Shown: positions 1 through 8,326, counted from the stretch's first letter. The stretch: 40,244 nucleotides of DNA from a bacterium (GCA_017431625.1 JAFRKQ010000004.1:1-40244), one strand, 5' to 3'. Notes: generated from the letters alone by a model not told the origin. Made by a program: numbers and translations.

Positions 1-177
1 GACTAGCGAGACGATCTTGAAGTTGACGTTGTTCCACTGCCGCAATTTGTTGTTGAGCTAAAACTTCTTGGTCACGATCAAATTGGGCTAAATCATTGCT
101 AACTTCTTGTTTGAGATTGGCAGTGCGAGTTGGTGTCTGGTTTGCACTTGTAGCAGTGTCGGTATTTAAAGTAGGCT
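1..177. repeat. Copy A of intragenic ~1.0-kb-period repeat
   Basis: This is near-identical to 1003-1179 at an offset of exactly 1002 bp (334 codons). Both encode the helical motif NLKQEV.NDLAQFDR followed by IAAVE.RQLQDRLAS. The copy is truncated by the window edge. Confidence 0.85.
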
Positions 178-2725
178 TGGTGGAAGTGGAAGCCGCTTTG
201 CCAATTTCCCCAGTCGTAGACTGTTGTGTTTGGGTGGTGGTTTCACGAGGAGAGACAGGGATATTTAAAGCTTCACGCGTAGGGGTGGCCGGAGTTGGTG
301 CCACAGTGGGTGCGAAAGCAGGATCATCGACTACTATCGGCGCGGCTTGAGGAGTTTGATTGACAGTCTCAACACGAGTGGGATTTTCTATGTTTGGAGA
401 CGGCGGTTTTAAAGTCTCTACGGGCATCGGAGCGTTAGCTTCTGGCTGGCGAGGAACAACTGCATCAGTGCTAGCAGCCTTGACTGGCCGCTCGATTGTT
501 TGAGGAGTCACAGTCTCCACTGGACGCACAGACGCGAAATCTTCTTGATTGCGTGCAAACGCACTCGCGTTCGGGATAGTTTCTGTTTGGTGGGAAACCG
601 GTGTCGTCTCACGCTCTAAAATTGGAGTCTGATCGGCAGTCTCGACTGCGACATCCGCAGCACTAACCCTCACCGGTGCAGGCTTTTCCACCTGAGCTGA
701 CGGTGTTGTAAGAGTGGAGCTGGGCACTGCTTCGCGATTATTGGTGAGTGTAGCGGCCGCTTTCTCCTCGGCTTGAGGTCTTGTTGGTGCCTGCGATGCT
801 GTTAATGTCTCTGAAGCGGGTGGAGTGACGTTAAGATCTTGAGTCACACTGTCGGTAGTGTCAGCAATCGTTATTGGGGTGACTGGCGTTTCTGGTGCAG
901 GTGGTGTTAAGTCAATTTTTTCCGCAGGACCGGGAGTACTACCGGTGTTGACTGGTGGTGGAGTTTCTCTGACAGCTGTTAGTTGGGCTTCACCTCGAGC
1001 TTGACTAGCGAGACGGTCTTGAAGTTGACGTTCCTCAACAGCTGCAATTTGCTCTTGGGCTAAAGCTTCTTGTTCACGATCAAATTGGGCTAAATCATTA
1101 GTGACTTCTTGTTTGAGATTGGCAGTGCGAGTTGGTATCTGGTCTGCACTTGTAGAAGTGTCGGTATTGGGAGTGGGTTGAGTTGTTTGACCTGCGCTTG
1201 TGGCGATATTGGCCGCTTCAACGGTTTGTTGGCGCGATGACGCAGACACGATTCTCTCCTCAGACGGAGGTGTGGTCGATGTCGCTGGCGCCACTGACCG
1301 ACTGGCATTTGAAATTGAGGATGATCCTTCTGACGTCGATGATACCCTGGCATTGGTAATTTCTGGCTCACTCACTCTCACTCTTAATTCTCGTGCTGGC
1401 ACTTGTGTATCAGTCACTGATTCCTGAGCACGAGCGAGAATACTGTCGCCGCGTTCGGCGGGTGTCACCAGTGTTGTTGTCTGTTCTGACAAACTCACTT
1501 TTGATGTGTCCGCTGCCTCACGAGCTCTTGTGGTGACCACTGGCTCACGCTCAAGAAGTGGTGTGTTACCCGCCGTGTCGATTTTTGCCGCTTGTGTACT
1601 AGATGTCGTCTCCCTTGACACGTCACGCTCTGCAACTAGTGTCTGCGATCGTGGTTCGCGTCCAAATGCATTGTTACTGCCAGATTCGGCTTCTCTTGTT
1701 GATGTCGTTATGTGTTCTTGAGGCCCAGTATTGGCTCGAGTCGGCTCACGTGCTGGACGGACAAATTCAGTGGACTCTTGATTGGGAGCATTGGTCGTGA
1801 TTGACTCGCGTGCAGTCGTTGTCGACGTCGATATTGTCCTTGGTTCTTGATACTCAGTATTTGTTTGCACTGATGCTCGTTCGGCGCGGACAGACTCAGA
1901 TATTTCTTGTCTGGGAATGTCGACTGCAGCTGACTCACGCGCAGGTCGTGTGGATCTCGTTTCCGAGTCTTGAGTCGCGATTGTAGTTGTCGCTGGTTCA
2001 CGCTCGGTTGACGTCCTTGAAACAGAGACTGGAGTTTCAGTCGTTGACTCAAGCTGGCGGCGCGTAGATGGTATCTCTTGAACTGGTACCTCTTCAGTGT
2101 TTCTCACTGCCGGACTATCGGCGCTAGCCGCCGTTGTCTGCGCCCTTACGGCAAAATCACGCCCACTCTCTGGCAACTGTCCCAGACGCTCACGACGACG
2201 AGTAAAAACAGTTTCTAATTCTGGTCTAAGCGTCGTTTCGCTCCCTGGCGCTGGCAAAGAGGAGCTATTAACTCCAGTTTGTTCGTTCACTGTTGTTTCT
2301 CTTTGTGCCTGTCGAAAACGCTGAGCAAAATCCTCACGATAACTAGGAACATCTACCTCATCACGCCAGCTAACACGCCGATTGTTACTATCATTAATAA
2401 TAGTACTTTCCTGAGTAGGCGTTGACACATTGTCATCTTGATTGATGCTGGCTCCAGCTGGAGATACTCCCACTGGTGGCGATACTGATACTGGGGAATG
2501 ATTAATTGCCTGACCGGTAGTACTACCGGTGTTATTAGTATTATTGGTCGTAACAAAAACTGGTGGTTGAGGTCGAGGCAGATCACTTACAGACATGTCA
2601 CCAAAAAAATCACCACTAACTGCTTCCCCATCAGGAGTCATCTGTCCTTCTGGCGAGACCAAAGTCGATGACGAATTAGTTTCACTAATTACCTCATCTT
2701 GAGGATCATTGCTATCTGCCGGCAT
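1..2725 (-). CDS. Large disordered Ser/Thr/Glu/Arg-rich protein, 3' end missing
   Basis: The reverse strand is open without a stop from ATG at 2725 to the window edge (908 codons), beginning MPADSNDPQDEVISE. The frame is confirmed by the long stop-free run and by a -10 box TATAAT (2733-2738) 7 nt before the ATG. There is no signal peptide or membrane segment in the visible part. The composition is very biased to T, S, P, A, E, R and Q, with recurring short motifs such as PARE, VERE, LERE and AERD, so most of it is probably intrinsically disordered. A ~60-residue helical, Gln/Glu-rich segment (NLKQEVTNDLAQFDRE...) recurs with a 334-residue period at residues ~516-574 and again at the cut end. 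The function is unknown; a scaffold or cytoskeletal role is only a guess. It is easily missed because it has no stop codon inside the window. Confidence 0.85.
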   Translation of the reverse strand, partial: MPADSNDPQDEVISETNSSSTLVSPEGQMTPDGEAVSGDFFGDMSVSDLPRPQPPVFVTTNNTNNTGSTTGQAINHSPVSVSPPVGVSPAGASINQDDNVSTPTQESTIINDSNNRRVSWRDEVDVPSYREDFAQRFRQAQRETTVNEQTGVNSSSLPAPGSETTLRPELETVFTRRRERLGQLPESGRDFAVRAQTTAASADSPAVRNTEEVPVQEIPSTRRQLESTTETPVSVSRTSTEREPATTTIATQDSETRSTRPARESAAVDIPRQEISESVRAERASVQTNTEYQEPRTISTSTTTARESITTNAPNQESTEFVRPAREPTRANTGPQEHITTSTREAESGSNNAFGREPRSQTLVAERDVSRETTSSTQAAKIDTAGNTPLLEREPVVTTRAREAADTSKVSLSEQTTTLVTPAERGDSILARAQESVTDTQVPARELRVRVSEPEITNARVSSTSEGSSSISNASRSVAPATSTTPPSEERIVSASSRQQTVEAANIATSAGQTTQPTPNTDTSTSADQIPTRTANLKQEVTNDLAQFDREQEALAQEQIAAVEERQLQDRLASQARGEAQLTAVRETPPPVNTGSTPGPAEKIDLTPPAPETPVTPITIADTTDSVTQDLNVTPPASETLTASQAPTRPQAEEKAAATLTNNREAVPSSTLTTPSAQVEKPAPVRVSAADVAVETADQTPILERETTPVSHQTETIPNASAFARNQEDFASVRPVETVTPQTIERPVKAASTDAVVPRQPEANAPMPVETLKPPSPNIENPTRVETVNQTPQAAPIVVDDPAFAPTVAPTPATPTREALNIPVSPRETTTQTQQSTTGEIGKAASTSTKPTLNTDTATSANQTPTRTANLKQEVSNDLAQFDRDQEVLAQQQIAAVEQRQLQDRLAS
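1003..1179. repeat. Copy B of intragenic ~1.0-kb-period repeat
   Basis: This is the second copy of the segment at 1-177, in the same reading frame of the disordered protein. Weaker similarity continues upstream in the protein (LERE motifs at about 615 and 1550), so the repeat unit is probably a whole ~330-residue module. Confidence 0.8.
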
Positions 2726-2732
2726 AAGTTAT

Positions 2733-2738
2733 ATTATA
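2733..2738 (-). promoter_or_regulatory. -10 box, leaderless start of the disordered protein
   Basis: TATAAT lies 7 nt upstream of ATG 2725. No good -35 box or Shine-Dalgarno site is visible, so the mRNA probably starts at or next to the ATG. Confidence 0.55.
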
Positions 2739-2772
2739 CCCTAAAAATCACTAATTTTAATGACAAAAACGT

Positions 2773-3555
2773 CTAAGTGCGAGCACTTTCTTGCTCTTGC
2801 TTGTCCATATAGCATTGGATCACCTCATCAGGATCGCCGACTTTTTCCAAGTGACCATAGTTAATAAAAGCCGCGCGATCACACAAGCTACTCACATGTT
2901 CCAAGCCATGACCAACATAAATAATCGTCTTACCTTGATTTTTAAAATCAGTGATTTGCTGATTGCACTTTTTGCGAAAACGGGCATCACCAACACTTAA
3001 AATTTCATCAACCAAAAGAATGTCAAAAGGCACATGGATCGCCACGCTAAAAGCCAAACGGGTATACATGCCAGAGCTATAGTGTTTGACTGGATCATCA
3101 ATAAAATCCCCAATCTCACTAAAGTCAATAATGCTCTCCACCAAAGGCAAGGTCTGTTTTTTGGTCAGTCCCAAAATTGATGCGTTTAAAAAGATATTTT
3201 CGCGCCCAGTCATATCCGGATGAAAACCAGCCCCCAGCTCAATTAAAGGTGTAATCCGACCATGGACTTGTACGTCGCCGCTAGTGGGTAGTGATACTCT
3301 CGCAATTAACTTCAAAAGGGTACTTTTGCCCGAACCATTAGGGCCAACCACCCCAAAAGTTTCCCCTTTTTTGATGTGTAAATCAATGTCTTGTAGCGCC
3401 CAAAAAGAATCTACCACACCCTTTTTGCCACCGCGAAAAAAGGCCGGCAACATCTCTTTCATCGTCCGTTGTCTTTGGCGATGAAACATCTTGGAAACAT
3501 GATTGATATCGACCGCAAACTCTGGTGTTTCTGACATACTAGACACTATCGGCAA
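2773..3555 (-). CDS. Polysaccharide/teichoic acid ABC exporter, ATP-binding subunit (Wzt/TagH-like)
   Basis: This ATPase would energise export of a lipid-linked surface polysaccharide with the permease encoded just upstream. The 260 residues show Walker A GPNGSGKS (residues 71-78), the ABC signature YSSGMYTRLA (~158-167) and Walker B ILLVDEILSVGD (~178-189). It lacks the C-terminal carbohydrate-binding domain of the longer Wzt proteins, so it resembles the short TagH/RfbB type. The start is uncertain. A TTG at 3555 overlaps the permease by 17 nt and has GGAGG before it, but that GGAGG lies in permease coding sequence. The ATG at 3537, one nt after the permease stop (MSETPEF), is equally plausible. 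It is co-transcribed with the permease. The family assignment is secure; the exported polymer is unknown. Confidence 0.93.
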   Translation of the reverse strand: MPIVSSMSETPEFAVDINHVSKMFHRQRQRTMKEMLPAFFRGGKKGVVDSFWALQDIDLHIKKGETFGVVGPNGSGKSTLLKLIARVSLPTSGDVQVHGRITPLIELGAGFHPDMTGRENIFLNASILGLTKKQTLPLVESIIDFSEIGDFIDDPVKHYSSGMYTRLAFSVAIHVPFDILLVDEILSVGDARFRKKCNQQITDFKNQGKTIIYVGHGLEHVSSLCDRAAFINYGHLEKVGDPDEVIQCYMDKQEQESART

Positions 3556-4324
3556 ATTGCCCCTCCAACTTTTTGAAAAAACGATAACCCCACGCGCACA
3601 CTACCAGTGACAATACCAAACCGATAGCCAGCGAGCGGAAATTGGGCGGATCCACACCCAAAATCACTTGACGATAAGCATTAACAAAAACCGCCATCGG
3701 ATTAATTTGGAAAATCCAGCGATATTTACTGGGAAAAATATCCGCATCATACATCACTGGTGTCAAATACATCCAGGTCATTACCACTAAATTGAGTAAA
3801 TGACGGACATCGCGATAAAATAAATTGGCGGCGGCTAAAAACAAACTCAAACCATAAGTAAATAAAAATTGGATCACAAAAATCGGCACTACCCACAAAA
3901 CATGCACTGTCACCCCGTGTCGATAAAAAATCATCATCCCAATCAAAATAATTGAAGCAAACAAAAAGTCAACTACCCGTGCCAGCATTCGCGACAAAAC
4001 CAAAATCTCTCGCGGAAAATATATTTTTGACAATAAACTCGCACTCCCCACCAAAGCCTCAGCACAAGAAGTGAGTGATTGCGAAAATAAATTCCACGGT
4101 AACAAGCCAGTAAACAAAAATAGTGGGTAAGCAACACCTAAATTTTTGTTACCAAAAATATTGACAAAAACAAATGACATCACCAACATCTGAATAAAGG
4201 GATTGAGAATCACCCAAAAATAACCGATGACTGATTGTTTATAGCGTTGAGCCAACTCGCGCGCTGTCAATTGCCCCAAAAGTTCGCGATATTGTTCATT
4301 GGCAAACACTTCAAAAAAACGCAT
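3539..4324 (-). CDS. Polysaccharide ABC exporter, permease subunit (Wzm/TagG-like)
   Basis: This is an ABC-2 type permease of about 261 residues with about six membrane segments. It begins MRFFEVFANEQYRELL and contains the typical sequence YKQSVIGYFWVILNPFIQM. It pairs with the ATPase that follows directly. I chose ATG 4324 over an upstream in-frame ATG at 4381, because TATAAT (4331-4336) sits 6 nt before 4324 and the 19 extra residues would be read from promoter and operator DNA. The operon diverges from the glycosyltransferase at 4492. The shared intergenic region carries three regularly spaced dyad boxes that probably regulate one or both units. Confidence 0.92.
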   Translation of the reverse strand: MRFFEVFANEQYRELLGQLTARELAQRYKQSVIGYFWVILNPFIQMLVMSFVFVNIFGNKNLGVAYPLFLFTGLLPWNLFSQSLTSCAEALVGSASLLSKIYFPREILVLSRMLARVVDFLFASIILIGMMIFYRHGVTVHVLWVVPIFVIQFLFTYGLSLFLAAANLFYRDVRHLLNLVVMTWMYLTPVMYDADIFPSKYRWIFQINPMAVFVNAYRQVILGVDPPNFRSLAIGLVLSLVVCAWGYRFFKKLEGQFADSV

Positions 4325-4330
4325 GTGGTT

Positions 4331-4336
4331 ATTATA
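4331..4336 (-). promoter_or_regulatory. -10 box of the ABC exporter operon
   Basis: Extended -10 (TGG then TATAAT), 6 nt before ATG 4324. The -35 position (4354-4359) is poor, which fits a promoter that needs an activator bound to the boxes further upstream. Confidence 0.6.
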
Positions 4337-4375
4337 CCACAAGAAAATAGGTTTTGCGCAGTAGTTTGTTATAGT

Positions 4376-4428
4376 AGACACTGTCTAAAATATTTTAGAC
4401 AGTGTCCATTTTTTATTAGACAGTGTCT
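4376..4428. promoter_or_regulatory. Operator array: three AGACAnTGTCT dyads at 21-bp pitch
   Basis: The boxes are 4376-4386 (AGACACTGTCT), 4397-4407 (AGACAGTGTCC) and 4418-4428 (AGACAGTGTCT), centred on 4381, 4402 and 4423. Their centres are exactly 21 bp apart, two helical turns. Boxes 1 and 2 together form a perfect 30-bp palindrome (4377-4406). The array lies between two divergent transcription starts. No regulator gene is recognisable nearby. Confidence 0.75.
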
Positions 4429-4479
4429 ATTATTTACTTCAATTGACCAATAACTCTCGTCTCTATTGACAGGATACGG

Positions 4480-4485
4480 TATAAT
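4480..4485 (+). promoter_or_regulatory. -10 box of the glycosyltransferase gene
   Basis: TATAAT ends 6 nt before ATG 4492, predicting a leaderless mRNA. No convincing -35 box is present. Confidence 0.55.
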
Positions 4486-4491
4486 ACAGAC

Positions 4492-5655
4492 ATGAAACCA
4501 AAATTGTTGCTTATTAGTGCCATCGCCCCTTTCCCTGCCACCAGTGGTGGAGCAACGCGTATGTACTACACCCTCAAATATTTAAGTCAAAAATACGAGC
4601 TGTATTTTTTGAGTTTTGGTGATGATATCACCGATGATGACGCTACCAACTTTCTTAATCAACATTGTGCTTTCTGGAAAATATATCCACTCAAAAAGCG
4701 CAGCTTATTATCTGGACTACCTTACTTTTTTTCCTGTTGGCAATCAGACCGACTAGAAAGAATGATCGGCAAAATCCTAGACGAACACCACATCGAAAAA
4801 ATCAGACTCGAGTTTACCCAAATTGCCTATTTGCGCCGCTTTTTACCCAGAGGCATACCCGTTACTTTTGTCGCCCATGATATTTCTACTATTAGCTTTC
4901 GCCGTCGCCAGCAGGAGAAAATTGCCTTAAACTCACCCTTAACTTGGCTGCGCGCAGGTATGGCTCATGCCAATACTATTGAAATTACCGCTTTTGAAAA
5001 AATGTGGTTGCCGCTTTTTGATGAAGTCGTGGCTGTCTCCGCCCATGATGCTGACAAGTTGCGTCAGCTTTTTGCCCTCAAAAATGTCCGCTTGGAGCCC
5101 AATGGCATTGACCACATTGATTTTTTGCCGGCCAGCACTCGCTCGCAATTAACTTGTGGCTATATTGGCTCACCGATGCACCCGCCAAATCGTGAAGCCA
5201 TTAATTTTACCCAGCAGCAAATACTGCCACAATTGACCCAACAAAATGTTGACTATCATTATTATTTGGCTGGTTGTGATCATGAGCCTAGCGTCAATCC
5301 CCAGATCACTATTTTGGGTCAGTTGGCACAAACGCACCAGTTTTACTCCCAAATTGACTTTTTGCTGGCCCCAATTTTTGCCGGCAGCGGCACGCGTGTC
5401 AAAATACTCGAGAGCTTAAGTCAGGCTATTCCCGTCATTACTACCCCTATCGGCGCCGAAGGCCTCAATCTTCACTCGCCGTTTTTGCAGATCATTGACG
5501 CTCGCGATCGCAGTCAGCTCGCTCAAGAAATGAGTCGGCAACTCGTGAGTCTCAAAAATAATTATCAGCGTCTTTTTGCTGACCATGAGAACCGTCAGCG
5601 TCTCAAAAAACAACTCAAGCCCTACCTATGGCAACGCAGCTTTGCTTATAGTTGA
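4492..5655 (+). CDS. Glycosyltransferase, family 4-like (group 1)
   Basis: This 387-residue protein is a GT-B fold glycosyltransferase that probably adds a sugar to a cell-surface glycan. The N-terminus (LLLISAIAPFPATSGGATR) is the usual first strand and glycine loop of the acceptor domain. The C-terminal part has FAGSGTRVKILESLSQAIPV followed by TPIGAEGL (roughly residues 300-330), the nucleotide-sugar-binding signature of group 1 enzymes. There is no membrane segment. It diverges from the ABC exporter operon and probably acts in the same pathway. The TGA stop lies 18 bp from the convergent membrane-protein gene. The sugar specificity cannot be told. Confidence 0.9.
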   Translation: MKPKLLLISAIAPFPATSGGATRMYYTLKYLSQKYELYFLSFGDDITDDDATNFLNQHCAFWKIYPLKKRSLLSGLPYFFSCWQSDRLERMIGKILDEHHIEKIRLEFTQIAYLRRFLPRGIPVTFVAHDISTISFRRRQQEKIALNSPLTWLRAGMAHANTIEITAFEKMWLPLFDEVVAVSAHDADKLRQLFALKNVRLEPNGIDHIDFLPASTRSQLTCGYIGSPMHPPNREAINFTQQQILPQLTQQNVDYHYYLAGCDHEPSVNPQITILGQLAQTHQFYSQIDFLLAPIFAGSGTRVKILESLSQAIPVITTPIGAEGLNLHSPFLQIIDARDRSQLAQEMSRQLVSLKNNYQRLFADHENRQRLKKQLKPYLWQRSFAYS

Positions 5656-5673
5656 CCCAAGCTTGCTACCGTT

Positions 5674-6216
5674 TTATAAAACTGCTTTGCCCGTGAGAGA
5701 AATTAGCACCATAATAATGCCAGCAATAATATCGCCCACCAAGACAGCAGCAAAAGCTTTGGGGAAAGGCATTTTGATAATCGAAGCAATCGCGGCTCCA
5801 GTGTAAACGCCAGTGCCAGGCAAAGGAATGCCCACAAAAATGACAATGGCCCAAAACTTCAGTAATTCCTTTTGCCAATCTTTTTTGTCAGAGCAGTCGA
5901 TGTCATTAACTTGGCAGGACACTTGTTCGGCTTTGGTGACAAATTTGCGATCCAGCCAAGTCGTCAGCCAGGGCAACCAACCTTTGTGTTTGAGCCAGTC
6001 TAGCGCCCAGGCAAAAAGAGGAATAATGAATAACGCTGGTATCATGGAGCCGATCACCGACCACAACAAAGCCTCAAACCAATTCATACCCATAGCAATG
6101 GCCACCGGGATCGCCCCGCGCAATTCAATTAACGGTACTAATGATATTATTATAGTATAAACTATAGGATTAACTGCTTGTAGCGGCGCAAAAAGGCCCA
6201 AAAGTGTTTCTTTCAT
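5674..6216 (-). CDS. Small multidrug-export-family membrane protein (COG2426/Sm_multidrug_ex)
   Basis: This 180-residue integral membrane protein contains the family-typical LVPLIELRGAIPVAIAMG near the N-terminus and GIPLPGTGVYTGAAIA near the C-terminus. It has about four hydrophobic segments and a hydrophilic insert with two cysteines (QVNDIDCSDKKDWQ). The family name is historical and a transport role is not established. I chose ATG 6216 (MKETLLGLF) rather than the longer frame from 6258 because extended -10 TGATATAAT ends 7 nt before it, the pattern shared by many genes here. It is convergent with the glycosyltransferase. Confidence 0.85.
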   Translation of the reverse strand: MKETLLGLFAPLQAVNPIVYTIIISLVPLIELRGAIPVAIAMGMNWFEALLWSVIGSMIPALFIIPLFAWALDWLKHKGWLPWLTTWLDRKFVTKAEQVSCQVNDIDCSDKKDWQKELLKFWAIVIFVGIPLPGTGVYTGAAIASIIKMPFPKAFAAVLVGDIIAGIIMVLISLTGKAVL

Positions 6217-6223
6217 GCCGGTT

Positions 6224-6229
6224 ATTATA
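6224..6229 (-). promoter_or_regulatory. -10 box of the Sm_multidrug_ex gene
   Basis: Extended -10 TGATATAAT, 7 nt before ATG 6216; leaderless type. Confidence 0.55.
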
Positions 6230-6339
6230 TCACAGTTTTTCTGGACATCTACCAGCAAAGTGTCTATTTAAAGTGGTTCAGATCAAGAGTTTTATCGCAA
6301 TTTTATCTTGATAACAAGTAATTTACTCACCAAAGTGAA

Positions 6340-6354
6340 ATCATTTGAAATGAT
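6340..6354. promoter_or_regulatory. Dyad operator candidate over the comM -35 region
   Basis: Perfect inverted repeat ATCATTT-G-AAATGAT directly upstream of the comM -10 box, covering where the -35 element (6339-6344) should be. The position suits a repressor site; no regulator is identified. Confidence 0.45.
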
Positions 6355-6361
6355 CATCTGC

Positions 6362-6367
6362 TATAAT
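6362..6367 (+). promoter_or_regulatory. -10 box of comM/yifB
   Basis: Extended -10 TGCTATAAT, 8 nt before ATG 6376. Confidence 0.6.
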
Positions 6368-6375
6368 CGGCCCCT

Positions 6376-7899
6376 ATGCTAATCAAAAATCAAAGCGCCA
6401 CGCTCCAAGGTCTGCAAGCCACACCGATCGAAGTTGAAGTTGACGGTGTGCGCGGCAAGCCGGGGTTAATATTTATTGGCTTGGCAGAAAAAGCCGTTGA
6501 AGAGGCAAAAGAACGCATTATTAATTCACTCGCACTCGCGGGTGTGCGTCTACCTGCCAAAAAGTTACTAGTCAATTTGGCACCCGCTGATCTGAAAAAA
6601 ACTGGTTCCACTTTGGAATTGGCGATGGCTTTATCCTTGTGGGAGCTCACGCTGGGCGAGAAAAAAATTGCGGCAACTGATATCTTTTTTGGTGAATTAT
6701 CCCTCGATGGCCGTTTGCGCAGCGTCCGCGGTGCGCTGCCGCTGGTACATTTTGCCCGTGATCATGGCTATCGGCGAGCCTTTGTACCAGCGGCCAATGC
6801 TCGTGAGGTCAAAATTGTCGCTGGCATTGAAATTTATGCTCTCGAAACTCTTGGTGAGTTGATTGACTTTTTTACCGGCAAAAAGTCGCTCTCACCGCTA
6901 GCAGTCGCCCGCTATTTACCCAGCCTCAAACATACCAAGACAGATTTTGCGGATATTATTGGCCAAAAAGTGGCCAAAAGATGTCTGGAAATTGCAGCGG
7001 CTGGCGGGCACAATTTACTTTTGAGCGGTGTGCCTGGCGCTGGCAAATCCCTTTTGGCCAGTTCTTTACCCTCCATTCTCCCACCGCTGACTCGCGAAGA
7101 GGCGCTCGAGATTAGTACTATTTATTCGGTCTGTGGGATGTTAGGACCAGAAGGGCTAATCCGCGTACGCCCTTGTCGCGCTCCTCACCACACGATCTCG
7201 GCAATTGGCCTGGCTGGCGGTGGTCACAATTTGTTACCTGGCGAGATTTCGTTGGCTCATCGGGGTATTTTGTTTTTGGATGAGCTGGGTGAATTCCGGC
7301 GCGATGCCCTAGAGATTTTGCGCCAGCCCTTAGAAACTGGGGTGATTACTATCAGTCGTGCCAGTGGTCACGTGGTCTATCCCGCCCAAGTTACCTTAAT
7401 TGCGGCCACCAATCCGTGTCCTTGCGGTTATCTGGGGAGTAAAAAACATCCGTGTACTTGTAGTGAAGGTGAAATTGCCCGCTATCAGCGCAAACTCTCT
7501 GGCCCGATTCTCGATCGACTCGACATGCAGATTTTTGTACCTGAGGTGGAAGTGGAAGAGCTGGCAGGAATGACACCACCAGCCGAAAGCTCAGCCCAAG
7601 TGCGCGAGCGGGTCATTCGGGCTCGCCAACGTCAGGAGCAACGCTGGCAATCACTGGGGATTCTCACCAATCATCAATTAACCAGCCAGCAAATCCGCAG
7701 CCAACTTCAATTAAGCTCGGGCGCCCAAAAATTACTCTCTCAAGCACTCAAACGCTGGCAACTCTCGGCTCGCAGTTATTTCAAACTCATCAAAGTCGCT
7801 AGAACGATTGCTGATCTGGAGACACGAGAGGTAGTCACCATTGAAGAAAATCATATCGCCGAGGCTTTAACTTACAGACAGACGGCTACATCAAGATAA
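6376..7899 (+). CDS. comM: ComM/YifB family Mg-chelatase-like AAA+ ATPase
   Basis: In naturally transformable bacteria ComM is a hexameric helicase that promotes branch migration during integration of incoming DNA. The 507 residues match the usual length and layout: an N-terminal ChlI-type domain (1-~170, with GELSLDGRLRSVRGALPL), an AAA+ core with Walker A GVPGAGKS (218-225) and Walker B GILFLDELGE (~297-306), a four-cysteine zinc-like motif CPCGY...CTC (C348, C350, C360, C362), and the C-terminal Mg_chelatase_C domain. The gene stands alone with its own leaderless promoter and a dyad over the -35 region. Together with comF and the pilus genes it hints at DNA uptake, although no comEC appears in this window. 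Confidence 0.95.
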   Translation: MLIKNQSATLQGLQATPIEVEVDGVRGKPGLIFIGLAEKAVEEAKERIINSLALAGVRLPAKKLLVNLAPADLKKTGSTLELAMALSLWELTLGEKKIAATDIFFGELSLDGRLRSVRGALPLVHFARDHGYRRAFVPAANAREVKIVAGIEIYALETLGELIDFFTGKKSLSPLAVARYLPSLKHTKTDFADIIGQKVAKRCLEIAAAGGHNLLLSGVPGAGKSLLASSLPSILPPLTREEALEISTIYSVCGMLGPEGLIRVRPCRAPHHTISAIGLAGGGHNLLPGEISLAHRGILFLDELGEFRRDALEILRQPLETGVITISRASGHVVYPAQVTLIAATNPCPCGYLGSKKHPCTCSEGEIARYQRKLSGPILDRLDMQIFVPEVEVEELAGMTPPAESSAQVRERVIRARQRQEQRWQSLGILTNHQLTSQQIRSQLQLSSGAQKLLSQALKRWQLSARSYFKLIKVARTIADLETREVVTIEENHIAEALTYRQTATSR

Positions 7900-7907
7900 A
7901 TTGCCTC

Positions 7908-7936
7908 TTGACAAATGACCAATAATATGATATAAT
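7908..7936 (+). promoter_or_regulatory. Consensus promoter of the small-membrane-protein unit
   Basis: TTGACA (7908-7913), 17-bp spacer, TATAAT (7931-7936). Unlike most promoters here it is followed by a leader of roughly 190 nt before any Shine-Dalgarno-led gene. The leader contains a hairpin (AACAAAAGGC / GCCTTTGTT, about 7964-7993) and no other recognised element. Confidence 0.8.
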
Positions 7937-8136
7937 AAATAATATTGAGATAGGGATTGGTGAACAAAAGGCGAGCAATATCAGCCTTTGTTGATCATTA
8001 GTCTTGATTCTCACCCGACAAGGAAGCTATTTAACACGAAAGGAGTTGATAAAGCAGATAATACCCGCGCTCGCAGGCAGGACTATCAAATTGGTCCCAA
8101 AAAACACAATCATAATCCAAAAAGGAGAAGATAATT

Positions 8137-8316
8137 TTGTCAAGTATGGAAACAACCAACATTCAGACCCCCGAAGTCTTTATGGCCTCATATGCCGCAC
8201 ATCAACAGTGGCGCCAGAAAAACGCCTACCAGCACGACGACACTCACCCCTGGCAGATTCTTTTCGGCTGCTTGAGCCTGATCGGTGTCATTGCAGCCGT
8301 TGTAGAGTTACTCTAG
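8137..8316 (+). CDS. Small single-TM protein (59 aa)
   Basis: This short gene is absent from a length-filtered ORF view. AAAGGAG (8121-8127) lies 9 nt before a TTG start at 8137 (MSSMETTNIQ); the in-frame ATG at 8146 is the alternative. The protein has a polar N-terminus and a hydrophobic C-terminal segment (WQILFGCLSLIGVIAAVVEL), so it is probably a tail-anchored inner membrane protein. Its TAG stop overlaps the Shine-Dalgarno site of the next gene (CTAGGAGG), implying translational coupling. A longer overlapping frame (8004-8357) is less likely because it lacks a proper start and runs out of frame with this signal. I do not recognise the family. Confidence 0.65.
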   Translation: MSSMETTNIQTPEVFMASYAAHQQWRQKNAYQHDDTHPWQILFGCLSLIGVIAAVVELL

Positions 8317-8326
8317 GAGGGTGCAG

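Noticed and set aside
1-2600. Several 60-114-residue frames on both strands
   Set aside because: They are shadows of the single long minus-strand frame, created by its repetitive codon composition.
4325-4381. 19-residue N-terminal extension of the ABC permease
   Set aside because: It would be encoded by the -10 box and first operator box; the protein family starts at the ATG at 4324.
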